From: Mesorhizobium sp. M4B.F.Ca.ET.058.02.1.1
Lineage (GTDB): Bacteria > Pseudomonadota > Alphaproteobacteria > Rhizobiales > Rhizobiaceae
Assembly: GCF_003952505.1 (NCBI RefSeq)
Contig: NZ_CP034450.1
Location: forward strand, 2,914,001-2,978,000
Reading direction: 5' to 3'
DNA length: 64,000 bases
Shown: piece by piece, positions 46,078 through 53,978 of the stretch
Numbering within the stretch: position 1 is the first letter of the stretch
Layout of the letters: each line of letters opens with the position of its first letter
Program-made: the position numbers and the translations under genes
The notes under the pieces: generated by a model
Database searches by the model: none
The model's input: only the letters and a program-made list of their open reading frames with translations
Told to the model about the DNA's origin: nothing

Positions 46078-46376
46078 CGACAAAGCCGTTCGCACCGGCA
46101 GACTTGCGGCGCAAACCGTTGCACTCCTTTGAAAACTTCGGAGCCATGTTTCAAAATGACCGCTATGGGCCGGAAGCAGTAGGTCCGCTTGTGGTGCAGG
46201 AAAAACGACAGCGAAACTTAATATCTCAGCATCCGATGTCCTGAGTTGACCCAGGGCAGACCTTTGGTGTCGCTCGGTGGTCGACTGCTTCGCGCATCGC
46301 TGCTGACATTCGAAACGACGATGTTTGACTACTTGAGGTGCAATGCGCTCCAGGGTCGGCATTGCCAAGCGGCAAA

Positions 46377-47447
46377 TCAGGCAAGGAGCCGCCACATTCG
46401 CACAAGACCTGTGCCACGCAATTCCGTTTCCCCGAGCGGCTCGCAAGCAAAATCCGGTCCGAGCAATTGGTGGGTTGCATCAGAAATACGGATTTCATCG
46501 GGCTCTGCGGCCTTTTGAATGCGCGCGGCGAGATTAACGGTGTCGCCCCACAGGTCATAGACAAACCGCCTTTTGCCTATGACGCCCGCCACGATCGGCC
46601 CGGAGTGAATTCCAATTCTGAGACGTAGCGCTTCGCCCGCGAAGCGCTCTCGCCTGGCCGCCTCCCGCAGCTCAAGCGCATAGTTCGCAATGGCTTGCGC
46701 ATGATCGGATCGCGCGACGGGCAGGCCAGCGACCGCCATGACACAATCGCCGATGGTTTTGATCTTTTCGCAGCCGTATTGTTCCGAGAGCAGATCGGCC
46801 GCCCTGAAGAAATAATTCAGGATAGCGATCGTCGTCGCGGCTCCGACGCTCCGCGCTCTTTCGGTAAAACCGACGATGTCGGCAAAAAGCACACTGACCT
46901 CCGCGTGGTTGTCTGCAATTTGCTCGTCCGCTTTCAGCCGCTCCGCGATCGACGCCGGAAGAATGTTGAGGAGCAGGGATTCGGCGCGCCGGTATTCGCG
47001 CGACAGACCCTCCTGGCTCTCCCTTAACGCCTCGTTCGTCGATTGCAGCTTCGCATTGAGTTCACGCTCCCTCTCCTGCAGGAGCGTCATTTCATAAGCC
47101 TTTTGCTGAAGCCGCTGCTGATGGTCGCGTTCTGGCGTGGCGTCGAGAAAGAGCAGCCACACCGAGCCGCTGTCGTCAAAGAAATGAAGGTCCGCGACAC
47201 GCCCGCCGGGCAGTTCCATCATGGGCAAATGGAATGGAAGCTCCGGGCAAGGCAGCAGCCCTTCCATGATTTCGAGTTGATCGGCAACGGGCTCGCCAGT
47301 GCGAAGCGCCGAAAGCCCGTAATATCCAAGGTTGCCGCCCTTCGCTTCTATGCATTGCCGGGCGTCGATTTTTAGATATGCGGCAGAGCGCTCTTTAGAG
47401 AAGAAATCGTATATCCAGCTTCTGACTTCTTTCGGCAACCTGGCCAT
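46377..47447 (-). CDS. Adenylyl cyclase with PAS-like N-terminus
   Basis: 356 residues. Residues about 1-105 look like a PAS-type sensor (YLKIDARQCIEAKGGNLGYY ... VWLLFLDATPERD); 108-155 is coiled coil; 183-340 is a class III cyclase: VLFADIVGFTER (Asp190), KIKTIGDCVM (Lys229, Asp234), FVYDLWGDTVNLAARI (Asp298, Asn305, Arg309). The Lys/Asp pair at 229/298 is the adenine-specifying pair, so ATP is the likely substrate and cAMP the product. There is no membrane segment. It starts three bases after the GTPase stop: last gene of a four-gene operon. Confidence 0.92.
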   Translation of the reverse strand: MARLPKEVRSWIYDFFSKERSAAYLKIDARQCIEAKGGNLGYYGLSALRTGEPVADQLEIMEGLLPCPELPFHLPMMELPGGRVADLHFFDDSGSVWLLFLDATPERDHQQRLQQKAYEMTLLQERERELNAKLQSTNEALRESQEGLSREYRRAESLLLNILPASIAERLKADEQIADNHAEVSVLFADIVGFTERARSVGAATTIAILNYFFRAADLLSEQYGCEKIKTIGDCVMAVAGLPVARSDHAQAIANYALELREAARRERFAGEALRLRIGIHSGPIVAGVIGKRRFVYDLWGDTVNLAARIQKAAEPDEIRISDATHQLLGPDFACEPLGETELRGTGLVRMWRLLA

Positions 47448-47450
47448 GAT

Positions 47451-47945
47451 CTACTTGGCGACCATCGAGGCAAGCTGACGAAACGCATCGTCGACATGTT
47501 CGCCCGAAAGCGCGCTTGTCAGATAGATTTGCCATCCGCGTTGCTTCAGTTCGTCAATCTCACCATCCGGTATTGCCCAGCGATCGGTCAGATCGGATTT
47601 GTTGAACAGCAATACAAACGGCATGGCACCGAATTCGGCCTCGACGCGCTCGCGCAGCGTAAGCGCCACGGCAAGAGTAGCGGGCCGGGTTCCGTCGACG
47701 ACAAGTACGAGCCCGGTCGCACCTCGCACATAGCTGACGCGGAACGAGCCGATATCGTCTTCGCCTGCCAAATCCCACAAAATCAGATCCACGGTCTTGT
47801 CAGGAAACGCGACGCTTTTCTTGTCGATCTTCACGCCCACCGTGGTCAGGTAGTTTTCCGAGAAGATGCTTTGCACGAACCTGCGCACCAGGCTCGTTTT
47901 GCCGACAGCGAACCCGCCCAACATGCAGATCTTTTTTTGCAGCAT
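47451..47945 (-). CDS. Rab/Ras-like small GTPase
   Basis: 164 residues from ATG 47945 (MLQKKICMLGGFAVGKTSLV). G1 GGFAVGKTS (10-18), G2 Thr34/35, G3 WDLAGED (57-63; Glu62 where Ras has Gln61), G4 NKSD (115-118), G5 TSA (143-145). It is a stand-alone Ras-superfamily GTPase of the bacterial group that includes MglA and Rup proteins. No membrane anchor or lipidation site is seen, so it is cytosolic. It lies 13 bases after the OmpA-like gene and 3 before the adenylyl cyclase. Probable partners are the cytoplasmic domain of the OmpA-like protein and the coiled-coil protein (inference). Confidence 0.92.
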   Translation of the reverse strand: MLQKKICMLGGFAVGKTSLVRRFVQSIFSENYLTTVGVKIDKKSVAFPDKTVDLILWDLAGEDDIGSFRVSYVRGATGLVLVVDGTRPATLAVALTLRERVEAEFGAMPFVLLFNKSDLTDRWAIPDGEIDELKQRGWQIYLTSALSGEHVDDAFRQLASMVAK

Positions 47946-47958
47946 CCTGGGCCCCGCA

Positions 47959-50900
47959 CTACTCCAGGCTGACCGTAACCGAAACCCGGCGATTGGTGGA
48001 GTTCCCAGTTCGACTATTTTCATTTTCGGGCACCGCCGGCTCAAACGTGCCCGCGCCCCGCACCTGCAGCAGTTCCGGAGCGACGCCGCGCTTGTTGAGA
48101 AGCGCGCGAACCGTCTCGGCGCGGGCGGCGCTGATCGACGCGTTGGCCGTCTCACGGCCCGTTGTGTCCGAATGGCCGGTCAACATGAACCGCGCTGTCA
48201 CGCCTGCCTTGCGGGCATTTTCGGCGAATTCCTTCAACTGATCAGCCAATCTGTCAAGCACCGGCGCCTGCTCCGGTCCCGGCACAACCTTGCCGGAAGA
48301 AAAGAAAATATCGGTCGTCTGGATGGCCTCTCTCAAATGATTAAGTTCGGCAAGGTTCAGCTCGCGCAACTGCGAGACATCCAGAATTACTCCGTCCGCC
48401 GAAAGTTGGTCGGCGGCGGCCTGCGCCCGGCCGATCCAGCCGGCAGGAGCCTCGCCCACGACAACGATGCGACCCTGGATGATCGAAAGCTGAACCGATT
48501 TCGGCGGGGACAGCGACGCCGTCAGCCGCTTCACCACGAACTTCGGATCAAGACTCTGATAGAATTGCCACTGTGAATGAACGCGGGCAGGATCAACCCC
48601 CGTTCCGGACAGCAGAGCTTGCGGGTCGGCGGCAAGCGGGTCTCTCAGACCGGAAATGTAGAAATGTCCGCCCCTCTCCGTTTGTTGGGCGACGATGATT
48701 CCCGGTTGAGCCTCAAGTCGCGACACATAATACTGCCAATGCTCCGCCGCGCGTGCATCGGGGCTCACATCATGAACCTTGGAAATGTCGAACTCCGGTC
48801 CGCCTACCGAAAGCTGTCGTGCCGCTGCGCGCGCCCGATCTATCCAGGTGTCGGGAGCCTCACCCTCGGCAACGATGCGGTCATTGACGATCGAAAGGCG
48901 CACGGTATCCGGCGGATACAGCGACGCCGTCAGCCGCTTCAACACGAACACCGGCTCAAGGCTCTGATAGAATTGCCAGCTTGCATGAACGCGAGCGGGA
49001 TCGACCTGCGTCCCGGCCAGCAGCAACTGCGGGTCGACGGCAAGCGGGTCTCTCAGGCCGGTAATATAGAATTGGCCATCGCGCACATTCTGTTGGGCGA
49101 CGATGATGCCGGGCTGCTTCTCCAGTCGCGACACGTAGGCCTGCCAGCGCTCCTCGGGGCTCACATCACGGACACCGGAGATGTCGAAGACCGGGCCGCC
49201 GGCTGAAAGCTGCTGGGCGGCGGTCCGCGCCCGGTTGATCCACGCGGTGGTGGCCTCACCCGCCGCAACGATGCGATCATCGACTACAGAAAGCCGCACC
49301 GAATCCGGCGGCGCCAGCGACGCCGTCAGCCGCTTCAGCACGAACTGCGGCTCAAGACTCTGGTAGAATTGCCAGCTTGCATGAACGCGCGCGGGATCGA
49401 CCTGCGTCTCGGCCAACAGCGAATGCGGGTCGGTGGCAAGCGGGTCTCTCAGACCGGCAATATAGAATTGGCCGTCGCGCACAGTCTGATCGGCGACGAT
49501 GATGCCGGGCTGGGTCGTCAGTCGCGACACATAGGCCTGCCAGCGCTCCTCGGCGCTCACATCGCGGACACCGGAGATGTCGAAGACCGGGCCGCCTGCC
49601 GAAAGCTGCTGGGCGGCGGCCCGCGCGCGGTTGATCCACGTGGTGGTAGCCTCACCCTCGGCGACGATGCGACCGTCGACGACCGAAAGCCGTACCGAAT
49701 CCGGCGGCGCCAGCGACGCCGTCAGCCGCTTCAGCACGAATTCCGGCTCAAGGCTTTGATAGAACTGCCAGTTTGAATGAACGCGGGCGGGATCGACCTC
49801 CGTTCCCGGCAACAGCGACTGCGGGTCAACGGCGAGCGGGTCTCTCAGTCCGGCAATATAGAACTGGCCGCCACGAATTTTCTGCTCGGAAACGACGATC
49901 CCCGGCTGGGTCGCCAGTCGCGACAGATAGGTCTGCCAGCGCTGCCCCGCTTGCCAGGAAAGAAAGAACCAGGCGCCTGCCGCAGTCACAATCAGCAGGG
50001 CTGCCGTCACCACCAGCCACGGGAATCCCTCTTTCGAATCCGAATGCTGCAGCTCGACGCAGGTCTGCAACTGCGTCTCCACGCCGGGCAACTGCGACGT
50101 GTCGCCGTCAAACTCCTCTAAAGCCTGCGAGGATTCATCGTGGATGCGGAGCAATGCATCGCGAATTACGTCATGCAATTCCTCCGGCGGGTTTCCCCGG
50201 ATCACCGCAACCAGCGTCGCAAACGGTCCGACTTCCGACCAGAGACGAAGCTCGCCGAACCGGATGGTGTCCAGGCCGCTGTTCTCTTTCTCGTTGAACG
50301 AGTCCTTCACGAAATCCTGGATTGCGCTGAGCATCGAGGAAATCAGTTGAGGGTCTTCGCTGGTGGCGTTTTCGGCGGTTACATGCGCGATCAAAAGCCC
50401 GGATCTGCGGCTGATCAGAAAGACATGCTCCACGCGATAGACGAGAGAATGCTTGAGAACGACTTCGGAGAAGCTTGTTCCGGTTCTCCAAGCCTCAAAT
50501 CTCCACTTGAGGCCATGCCAGGTAAATATATGCCTTAAAGATTCATTCAGCGACTGGAAGGTCTGGTCGATCTTTTCGCCGATCGACTTGCGAATGGCCG
50601 GCAGAAACACCGGATACAATATATCCGTTAGTGTTTGCGGGTTCTTCTGGATGGACCGCTGCGCGGCCCTTTCTACGGCCGGTGCGAGGGCCTCGCCGAG
50701 TTGCATATGAGACGCGCGCGCGGTTGCGTCGGGGAGAACGTTCCCTACAGCGGCTGCAAGCTGCTCAGGCTCGTCGAGCAGGTGCGTTACGCGTGAAAGC
50801 TCCGAGATTTCGCCGCCGACGAGCAGCTGGCGAAGCCTTTCCAGCCGATGATCGGCGGCTGGAACTCCTTCGTAAAGCGCATGGTTGTCCGGATCGACGT

Positions 50901-51057
50901 TCCGGGCAATTTCCACCAAAAGGCGGGCCAGAGCCTCGCGATCAATCCCGGTATCGTTCGAAGCTGGTCTTTGGGGAAGGCTGATTGGGTCGACGCTCGA
51001 CGTCAAGTTCCGATCAACTCGCTTTCCAGCTACGCTCCGAGTTGCTCTTGCTGCCAA
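47959..51057 (-). CDS. Inner-membrane OmpA-like protein with four tandem repeats
   Basis: 1032 residues from TTG 51057, behind AGGA at 5 bases and overlapping the upstream gene; TTG 51006 is an alternative. Residues 1-345 are cytoplasmic; within them about 205-310 (VEHVFLISRRSGLLIAHV, ISSMLSAIQDFVKDSF, FATLVAVIRGNPP) looks like a longin/roadblock-type alpha-beta fold (inference). TM about 346-367. Four repeats of 132-136 residues start at 373, 505, 637 and 773, each with PGIIV..Q, GLRDPLA, DPARVH, WQFYQSL and a BON-like end (DRIVAEGEA). Residues 905-1032 are an OmpA/MotB domain (FMLTGHSDTTGRETANASIS, STNRRVSV). It would anchor in the inner membrane, bind peptidoglycan outside and face the GTPase inside. 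Confidence 0.9.
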   Translation of the reverse strand: MAARATRSVAGKRVDRNLTSSVDPISLPQRPASNDTGIDREALARLLVEIARNVDPDNHALYEGVPAADHRLERLRQLLVGGEISELSRVTHLLDEPEQLAAAVGNVLPDATARASHMQLGEALAPAVERAAQRSIQKNPQTLTDILYPVFLPAIRKSIGEKIDQTFQSLNESLRHIFTWHGLKWRFEAWRTGTSFSEVVLKHSLVYRVEHVFLISRRSGLLIAHVTAENATSEDPQLISSMLSAIQDFVKDSFNEKENSGLDTIRFGELRLWSEVGPFATLVAVIRGNPPEELHDVIRDALLRIHDESSQALEEFDGDTSQLPGVETQLQTCVELQHSDSKEGFPWLVVTAALLIVTAAGAWFFLSWQAGQRWQTYLSRLATQPGIVVSEQKIRGGQFYIAGLRDPLAVDPQSLLPGTEVDPARVHSNWQFYQSLEPEFVLKRLTASLAPPDSVRLSVVDGRIVAEGEATTTWINRARAAAQQLSAGGPVFDISGVRDVSAEERWQAYVSRLTTQPGIIVADQTVRDGQFYIAGLRDPLATDPHSLLAETQVDPARVHASWQFYQSLEPQFVLKRLTASLAPPDSVRLSVVDDRIVAAGEATTAWINRARTAAQQLSAGGPVFDISGVRDVSPEERWQAYVSRLEKQPGIIVAQQNVRDGQFYITGLRDPLAVDPQLLLAGTQVDPARVHASWQFYQSLEPVFVLKRLTASLYPPDTVRLSIVNDRIVAEGEAPDTWIDRARAAARQLSVGGPEFDISKVHDVSPDARAAEHWQYYVSRLEAQPGIIVAQQTERGGHFYISGLRDPLAADPQALLSGTGVDPARVHSQWQFYQSLDPKFVVKRLTASLSPPKSVQLSIIQGRIVVVGEAPAGWIGRAQAAADQLSADGVILDVSQLRELNLAELNHLREAIQTTDIFFSSGKVVPGPEQAPVLDRLADQLKEFAENARKAGVTARFMLTGHSDTTGRETANASISAARAETVRALLNKRGVAPELLQVRGAGTFEPAVPENENSRTGNSTNRRVSVTVSLE
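48345..49941 (-). repeat. Four tandem coding repeats (about 396 bp)
   Basis: Units start near 49941, 49545, 49149 and 48741 on the minus strand, periods 396, 396 and 408 bases. Units 1 and 2 are most alike, unit 4 most diverged. High nucleotide similarity makes unit gain or loss by recombination likely. Confidence 0.9.
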
Positions 51058-51679
51058 CGGGATCCTGATTTAGACATTTTGCGACCTCGACAAACAGGCC
51101 GGCCAAAAGATTTCGGTCGGTCTTGACGTTGCTGAGATCGGAAAAGATCTTCTCCATCAGCATTTGAGCGCTTTCATTCTTTTGCTTGATTTCCTCGCGC
51201 AGCAAATGGTCGCTTCTGTTCATGCGATCCGCTATTTCGCGCTCGAGCTCGCTCAATTGATCTGACAACGCGCGCACCTGCTTTTCAAGCGCCTGATTCT
51301 GATCGCGAAGATTGCGGTCGATCTCCTTGTCGGCCTCGGCTCGCGCATCTTTTTCGTTCCGCAACTGCGTCGCCAGCGAGTCAACCTGCTTCTTCGCATT
51401 TGACTCGTAGGTTTCAAGATTGCGCTTGGCTTCGGATTCGACATCCTTGAAGCGCTGCAGGAACCGCTCTTCAAGCTTGGAGAAGCGGCGGTCATAGTCC
51501 TGCATCTGGTTGCCGAACAAAAGATCGCGTATCTTGTCGACACCTGGAGCGTCACCGCCGGCCCCGCCCTCGCGAGCCTGGGCCGCCATGAAGTTCAGCC
51601 CGTTACCCTCTGCGTTTCCTATCAGATTTGCCTCCGCTTTACTTGCTGAAGAAGCGGCATTCGCAGAGTCCTTTGCCAT
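51014..51679 (-). CDS. Coiled-coil protein of the GTPase-OmpA operon
   Basis: 221 residues from ATG 51679. The N-terminal 50 residues are Ala/Gly-rich and flexible; about 60-175 is heptad-rich coiled coil (KLEERFLQRFKDVESEAKRN, QALEKQVRALSDQLSELERE); the end (LAGLFVEVAKCLNQD) is a short helix. There is no signal or membrane segment. It is first gene of the operon and its last 44 bases overlap the start of the OmpA-like gene. It may be an effector or scaffold for the GTPase (inference). I do not recognise a named family. Confidence 0.8.
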   Translation of the reverse strand: MAKDSANAASSASKAEANLIGNAEGNGLNFMAAQAREGGAGGDAPGVDKIRDLLFGNQMQDYDRRFSKLEERFLQRFKDVESEAKRNLETYESNAKKQVDSLATQLRNEKDARAEADKEIDRNLRDQNQALEKQVRALSDQLSELEREIADRMNRSDHLLREEIKQKNESAQMLMEKIFSDLSNVKTDRNLLAGLFVEVAKCLNQDPVGSKSNSERSWKAS

Positions 51680-51932
51680 CCTTACACCCCATCGCCCAAT
51701 GAGAAATTCGGAAACGAGAATTTATGTCAGACAAATACCCGGGCCGCAAGCCGGAATCCTCTTGGCTTAGGCCGATTCGCGCGTGTCTTCCGATGCGGGG
51801 CCCAACGCCAGAAGGAAGGTCTTCTTTCGAATGGAGAATGGCTGTTCGAGAATGCAGGGACAACGACTGTGGTCAAATCGCCGGTTCCCTGGGACGGCAC
51901 CGACGGCTACAACCTTCCCAACCTCAATGCCG

Positions 51933-52187
51933 GCCTTGCTTTGGGACGCCATCGGAACCGAATTCGGCGGACGCCACGAACTGTATGAACGAAACTATGC
52001 CGGCAACTACGAGAACCTGAGGATCGAAACCCTGAACGCCGCCACCGCGACCGGAGATCTGGCCTCGATGCAATCGATCGTGAAGGACTGCATGAGCGAA
52101 TATGATCTTTCCGGCTGGACGAGTTCAGACCTCATCAATCCGGACGACATCAGCCTCGTCGGCCGAGGCACCGTTCAGGCGGCATAG
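51933..52187 (+). pseudogene. C-terminal remnant of an HpaB-type flavin hydroxylase
   Basis: The frame ending at 52187 encodes [40 protein letters not shown] and [20 protein letters not shown], the usual C-terminus of 4-hydroxyphenylacetate 3-hydroxylase (HpaB) family enzymes. The large N-terminal part is absent; upstream bases to 51740 hold open frames in shifted phases that I cannot place. It lies beside the promoter side of the GTPase operon. Confidence 0.65.
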
Positions 52188-52508
52188 AATGGTGGGACCG
52201 TTCCCTCGTGCAGGAGCGGTCCAACTCCTCCCTCTCCGAGGCCGTATGCCAAGGCTGCGAAACGGGGAAAAATGCTTGCCGTGGACCTACCTGCGACCTA
52301 GGGCGAGCGAACCTAAACCAACTCCACTTCCACCAGGCCCGCCACCTTCGCCAAGCTCAAGGCAGATCTTCGCGCAAAAGCCATCAGAACTATCGCCTGA
52401 CTGATAGGATGTCCGCTTTTCGGATGCGCCCGTAGTCGGCTCAATAACCGATATGGGGCGTTCGCGGCTCCACCGAGACAGTAGAGCCGCTTCCAGTCAG
52501 TCAGATAG
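52188..52508. other. Intergenic, nothing recognised
   Basis: 321 bases between the HpaB remnant and the integrase remnant. Frames on both strands are short and Arg/Gln/Pro-rich. Confidence 0.45.
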
Positions 52509-52828
52509 TCAGACCTGCGTCCCTTCGGCTAGCTCGAGGGCATCTTCTACGTCGACCCCGAGATATCTCGATCTTGGTATGGCCCAGCAAAATCTGGACC
52601 GCGCGCAGGTTACCGGTCGCCTTGTAGATAAGCGATGCTTTGGTACGCCTCAGCGAATGCGTGCCGTATTCCTGCGGCCGAAGTCCGATTGCCACAACCC
52701 ATTCATGGACGAGGCGGGCATACTGTCTCGTGCTCATGTGACCCTTTGGGTCCACCCTGCTCGGAAATGCATAGTCATCGACCGTACCGCCGCGCGCTTC
52801 CAGCCACGCGAGAAGACTGGATCGCGCG
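52509..52828 (-). pseudogene. Tyrosine recombinase remnant (catalytic half)
   Basis: The minus strand from 52828 encodes RSSLLAWLEARGG, FPSRVDPKGHMSTRQYARLV, then HSLRRTKASLIY and LRAVQILLGHTKIE: the HxxR and GHT boxes of phage-type integrases. After KIE the frame slips and YLGVDVEDALELAEGTQV follows in another phase, so the catalytic Tyr is separated by a small deletion. The N-terminal half is gone, cut exactly where the LLM-cysK repeat begins (52829). Confidence 0.8.
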
Positions 52829-53290
52829 TCGCCAGCGACATCGTCGGCACCTCGGAGCAGATCCTGGAGCAATTGGTCAAGGACCCGATCCTGGCCGGCA
52901 TACGGGAGCTTCGGCTGGAGCTGCCCAACGACTTCGAGCAGCACGAATACGAGCAGATCATCACGGACCTCATCGGCAACACGCCGCTGCTCGAACTGCA
53001 CAGCTACCGGCGCAAGGGCAATCTCGCTGGCCGCATCGTCGCCAAGATCATTTCAACCCGGCCGGCAGCATCAAGGACAGGATTGCCTGGGCGATCCTCA
53101 GGGACGCCGAGGAGAACGGCAACATCCAGCCAGGTGGGCCATCGTGGATGTGACCAGCGGAAACACCGGCATCGGCTTCGCTGCCGTTGCGGCCTCGCGG
53201 GACTATCGCGCGAAATTCTGTCTCAGCGACAACATCAGCCCGGACAAGGTCATGATCCTGCGGCTCTGCGGTGCGGAGGTTGTTACACAT
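52829..53290 (+). pseudogene. LLM-cysK chimeric remnant (second copy)
   Basis: It starts with ASDIVGTSEQILEQLVKDPI and runs in frame through EYEQIITD straight into LIGNTPLLELHSYRRKGNLA of cysteine synthase. Compared with the copy at 45474-46077 it lacks 144 bases between GACCTCATCG and GATCTCATCG, a deletion between short direct repeats that keeps frame. A 4-base deletion then breaks the frame after AKI; FNPAGSIKDR, SGNTGIGFAAVAASRDY and KVMILRLCGAEVVT continue in other phases. No functional CysK can be made. Confidence 0.82.
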
Positions 53291-53412
53291 CAACGGGATG
53301 CTCGCCAGCGCGATCTGGTTCTGGCTGCGATGCGATTCATCCGCTTGGCCGGGTGCCTAACATCGCCAGCTTGGCGCTCTATCTGCTGTTGGGCTAACCT
53401 GGAAGCTAATCG

Positions 53413-53586
53413 ATGATAGACGAACGCAAGAAGCTGGCGGTGGTGGTATTGTGGGTGATCGGCGGGATCGCGGTGAGCCGTTTCTGGGGTGACGCGATCT
53501 TCGCTTTTGGTGGCGAGCAGCTGACTGTCGGCGCGGGCCTCGCTTATTTCGGATTGTTAGTGCTCTTCATCGAAGATTCCGCCTAG
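53413..53586 (+). CDS. Small membrane protein (57 residues)
   Basis: ATG 53413 opens MIDERKKLAVVVLWVIGGIA, with two hydrophobic segments (about 8-21 and 41-53) joined by a polar loop and ending FIEDSA. Composition and topology look real. There is no strong ribosome site. The family is unknown; it could be phage-derived. Confidence 0.45.
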   Translation: MIDERKKLAVVVLWVIGGIAVSRFWGDAIFAFGGEQLTVGAGLAYFGLLVLFIEDSA

Positions 53587-53710
53587 CTTGCTAAAGCGCG
53601 TCGCGCCGAAACGGATTCAGGCGACGCGCTTAAGCCCTTTGTTTTTATGACCTGTCGTTGCCCCAGAAAACGCCCACACTTCTGGGCGACATGCATTAGG
53701 AGGCTGAGGC

Positions 53711-53854
53711 ATGATCGATGCGCTAAAGTGGATCGGTTCCTTGCTCTGCGCTGCCGCGCTGGCGTTTTTGATTTATATTCACAGCGACGAGCAGCGACTG
53801 CGTGACTTCGAAAATTGGATCAACTATTTCGCCGACGTGGCGAGCAATGAATAG
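53711..53854 (+). CDS. Small membrane-anchored protein (47 residues)
   Basis: ATG 53711 behind TAGGAGGCTGAGGC, a strong ribosome-binding site. The product has one N-terminal membrane segment (LKWIGSLLCAAALAFLIYI) and a charged C-terminal tail (EQRLRDFENWINYF). The family is unknown. It lies 125 bases before the sulfate-binding protein gene on the same strand. Confidence 0.55.
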   Translation: MIDALKWIGSLLCAAALAFLIYIHSDEQRLRDFENWINYFADVASNE

Positions 53855-53978
53855 GCGCGCCGGTCTCCCGTCACCCCGCCTCGTAGCGGGCAAATCTGTG
53901 AATCGCTACCGCTCGACCCCTTGCCGTGACGCCAGTCCTCATTAGGATAGAGTTCGGCCGTCATCAACGGAGGCGGAA

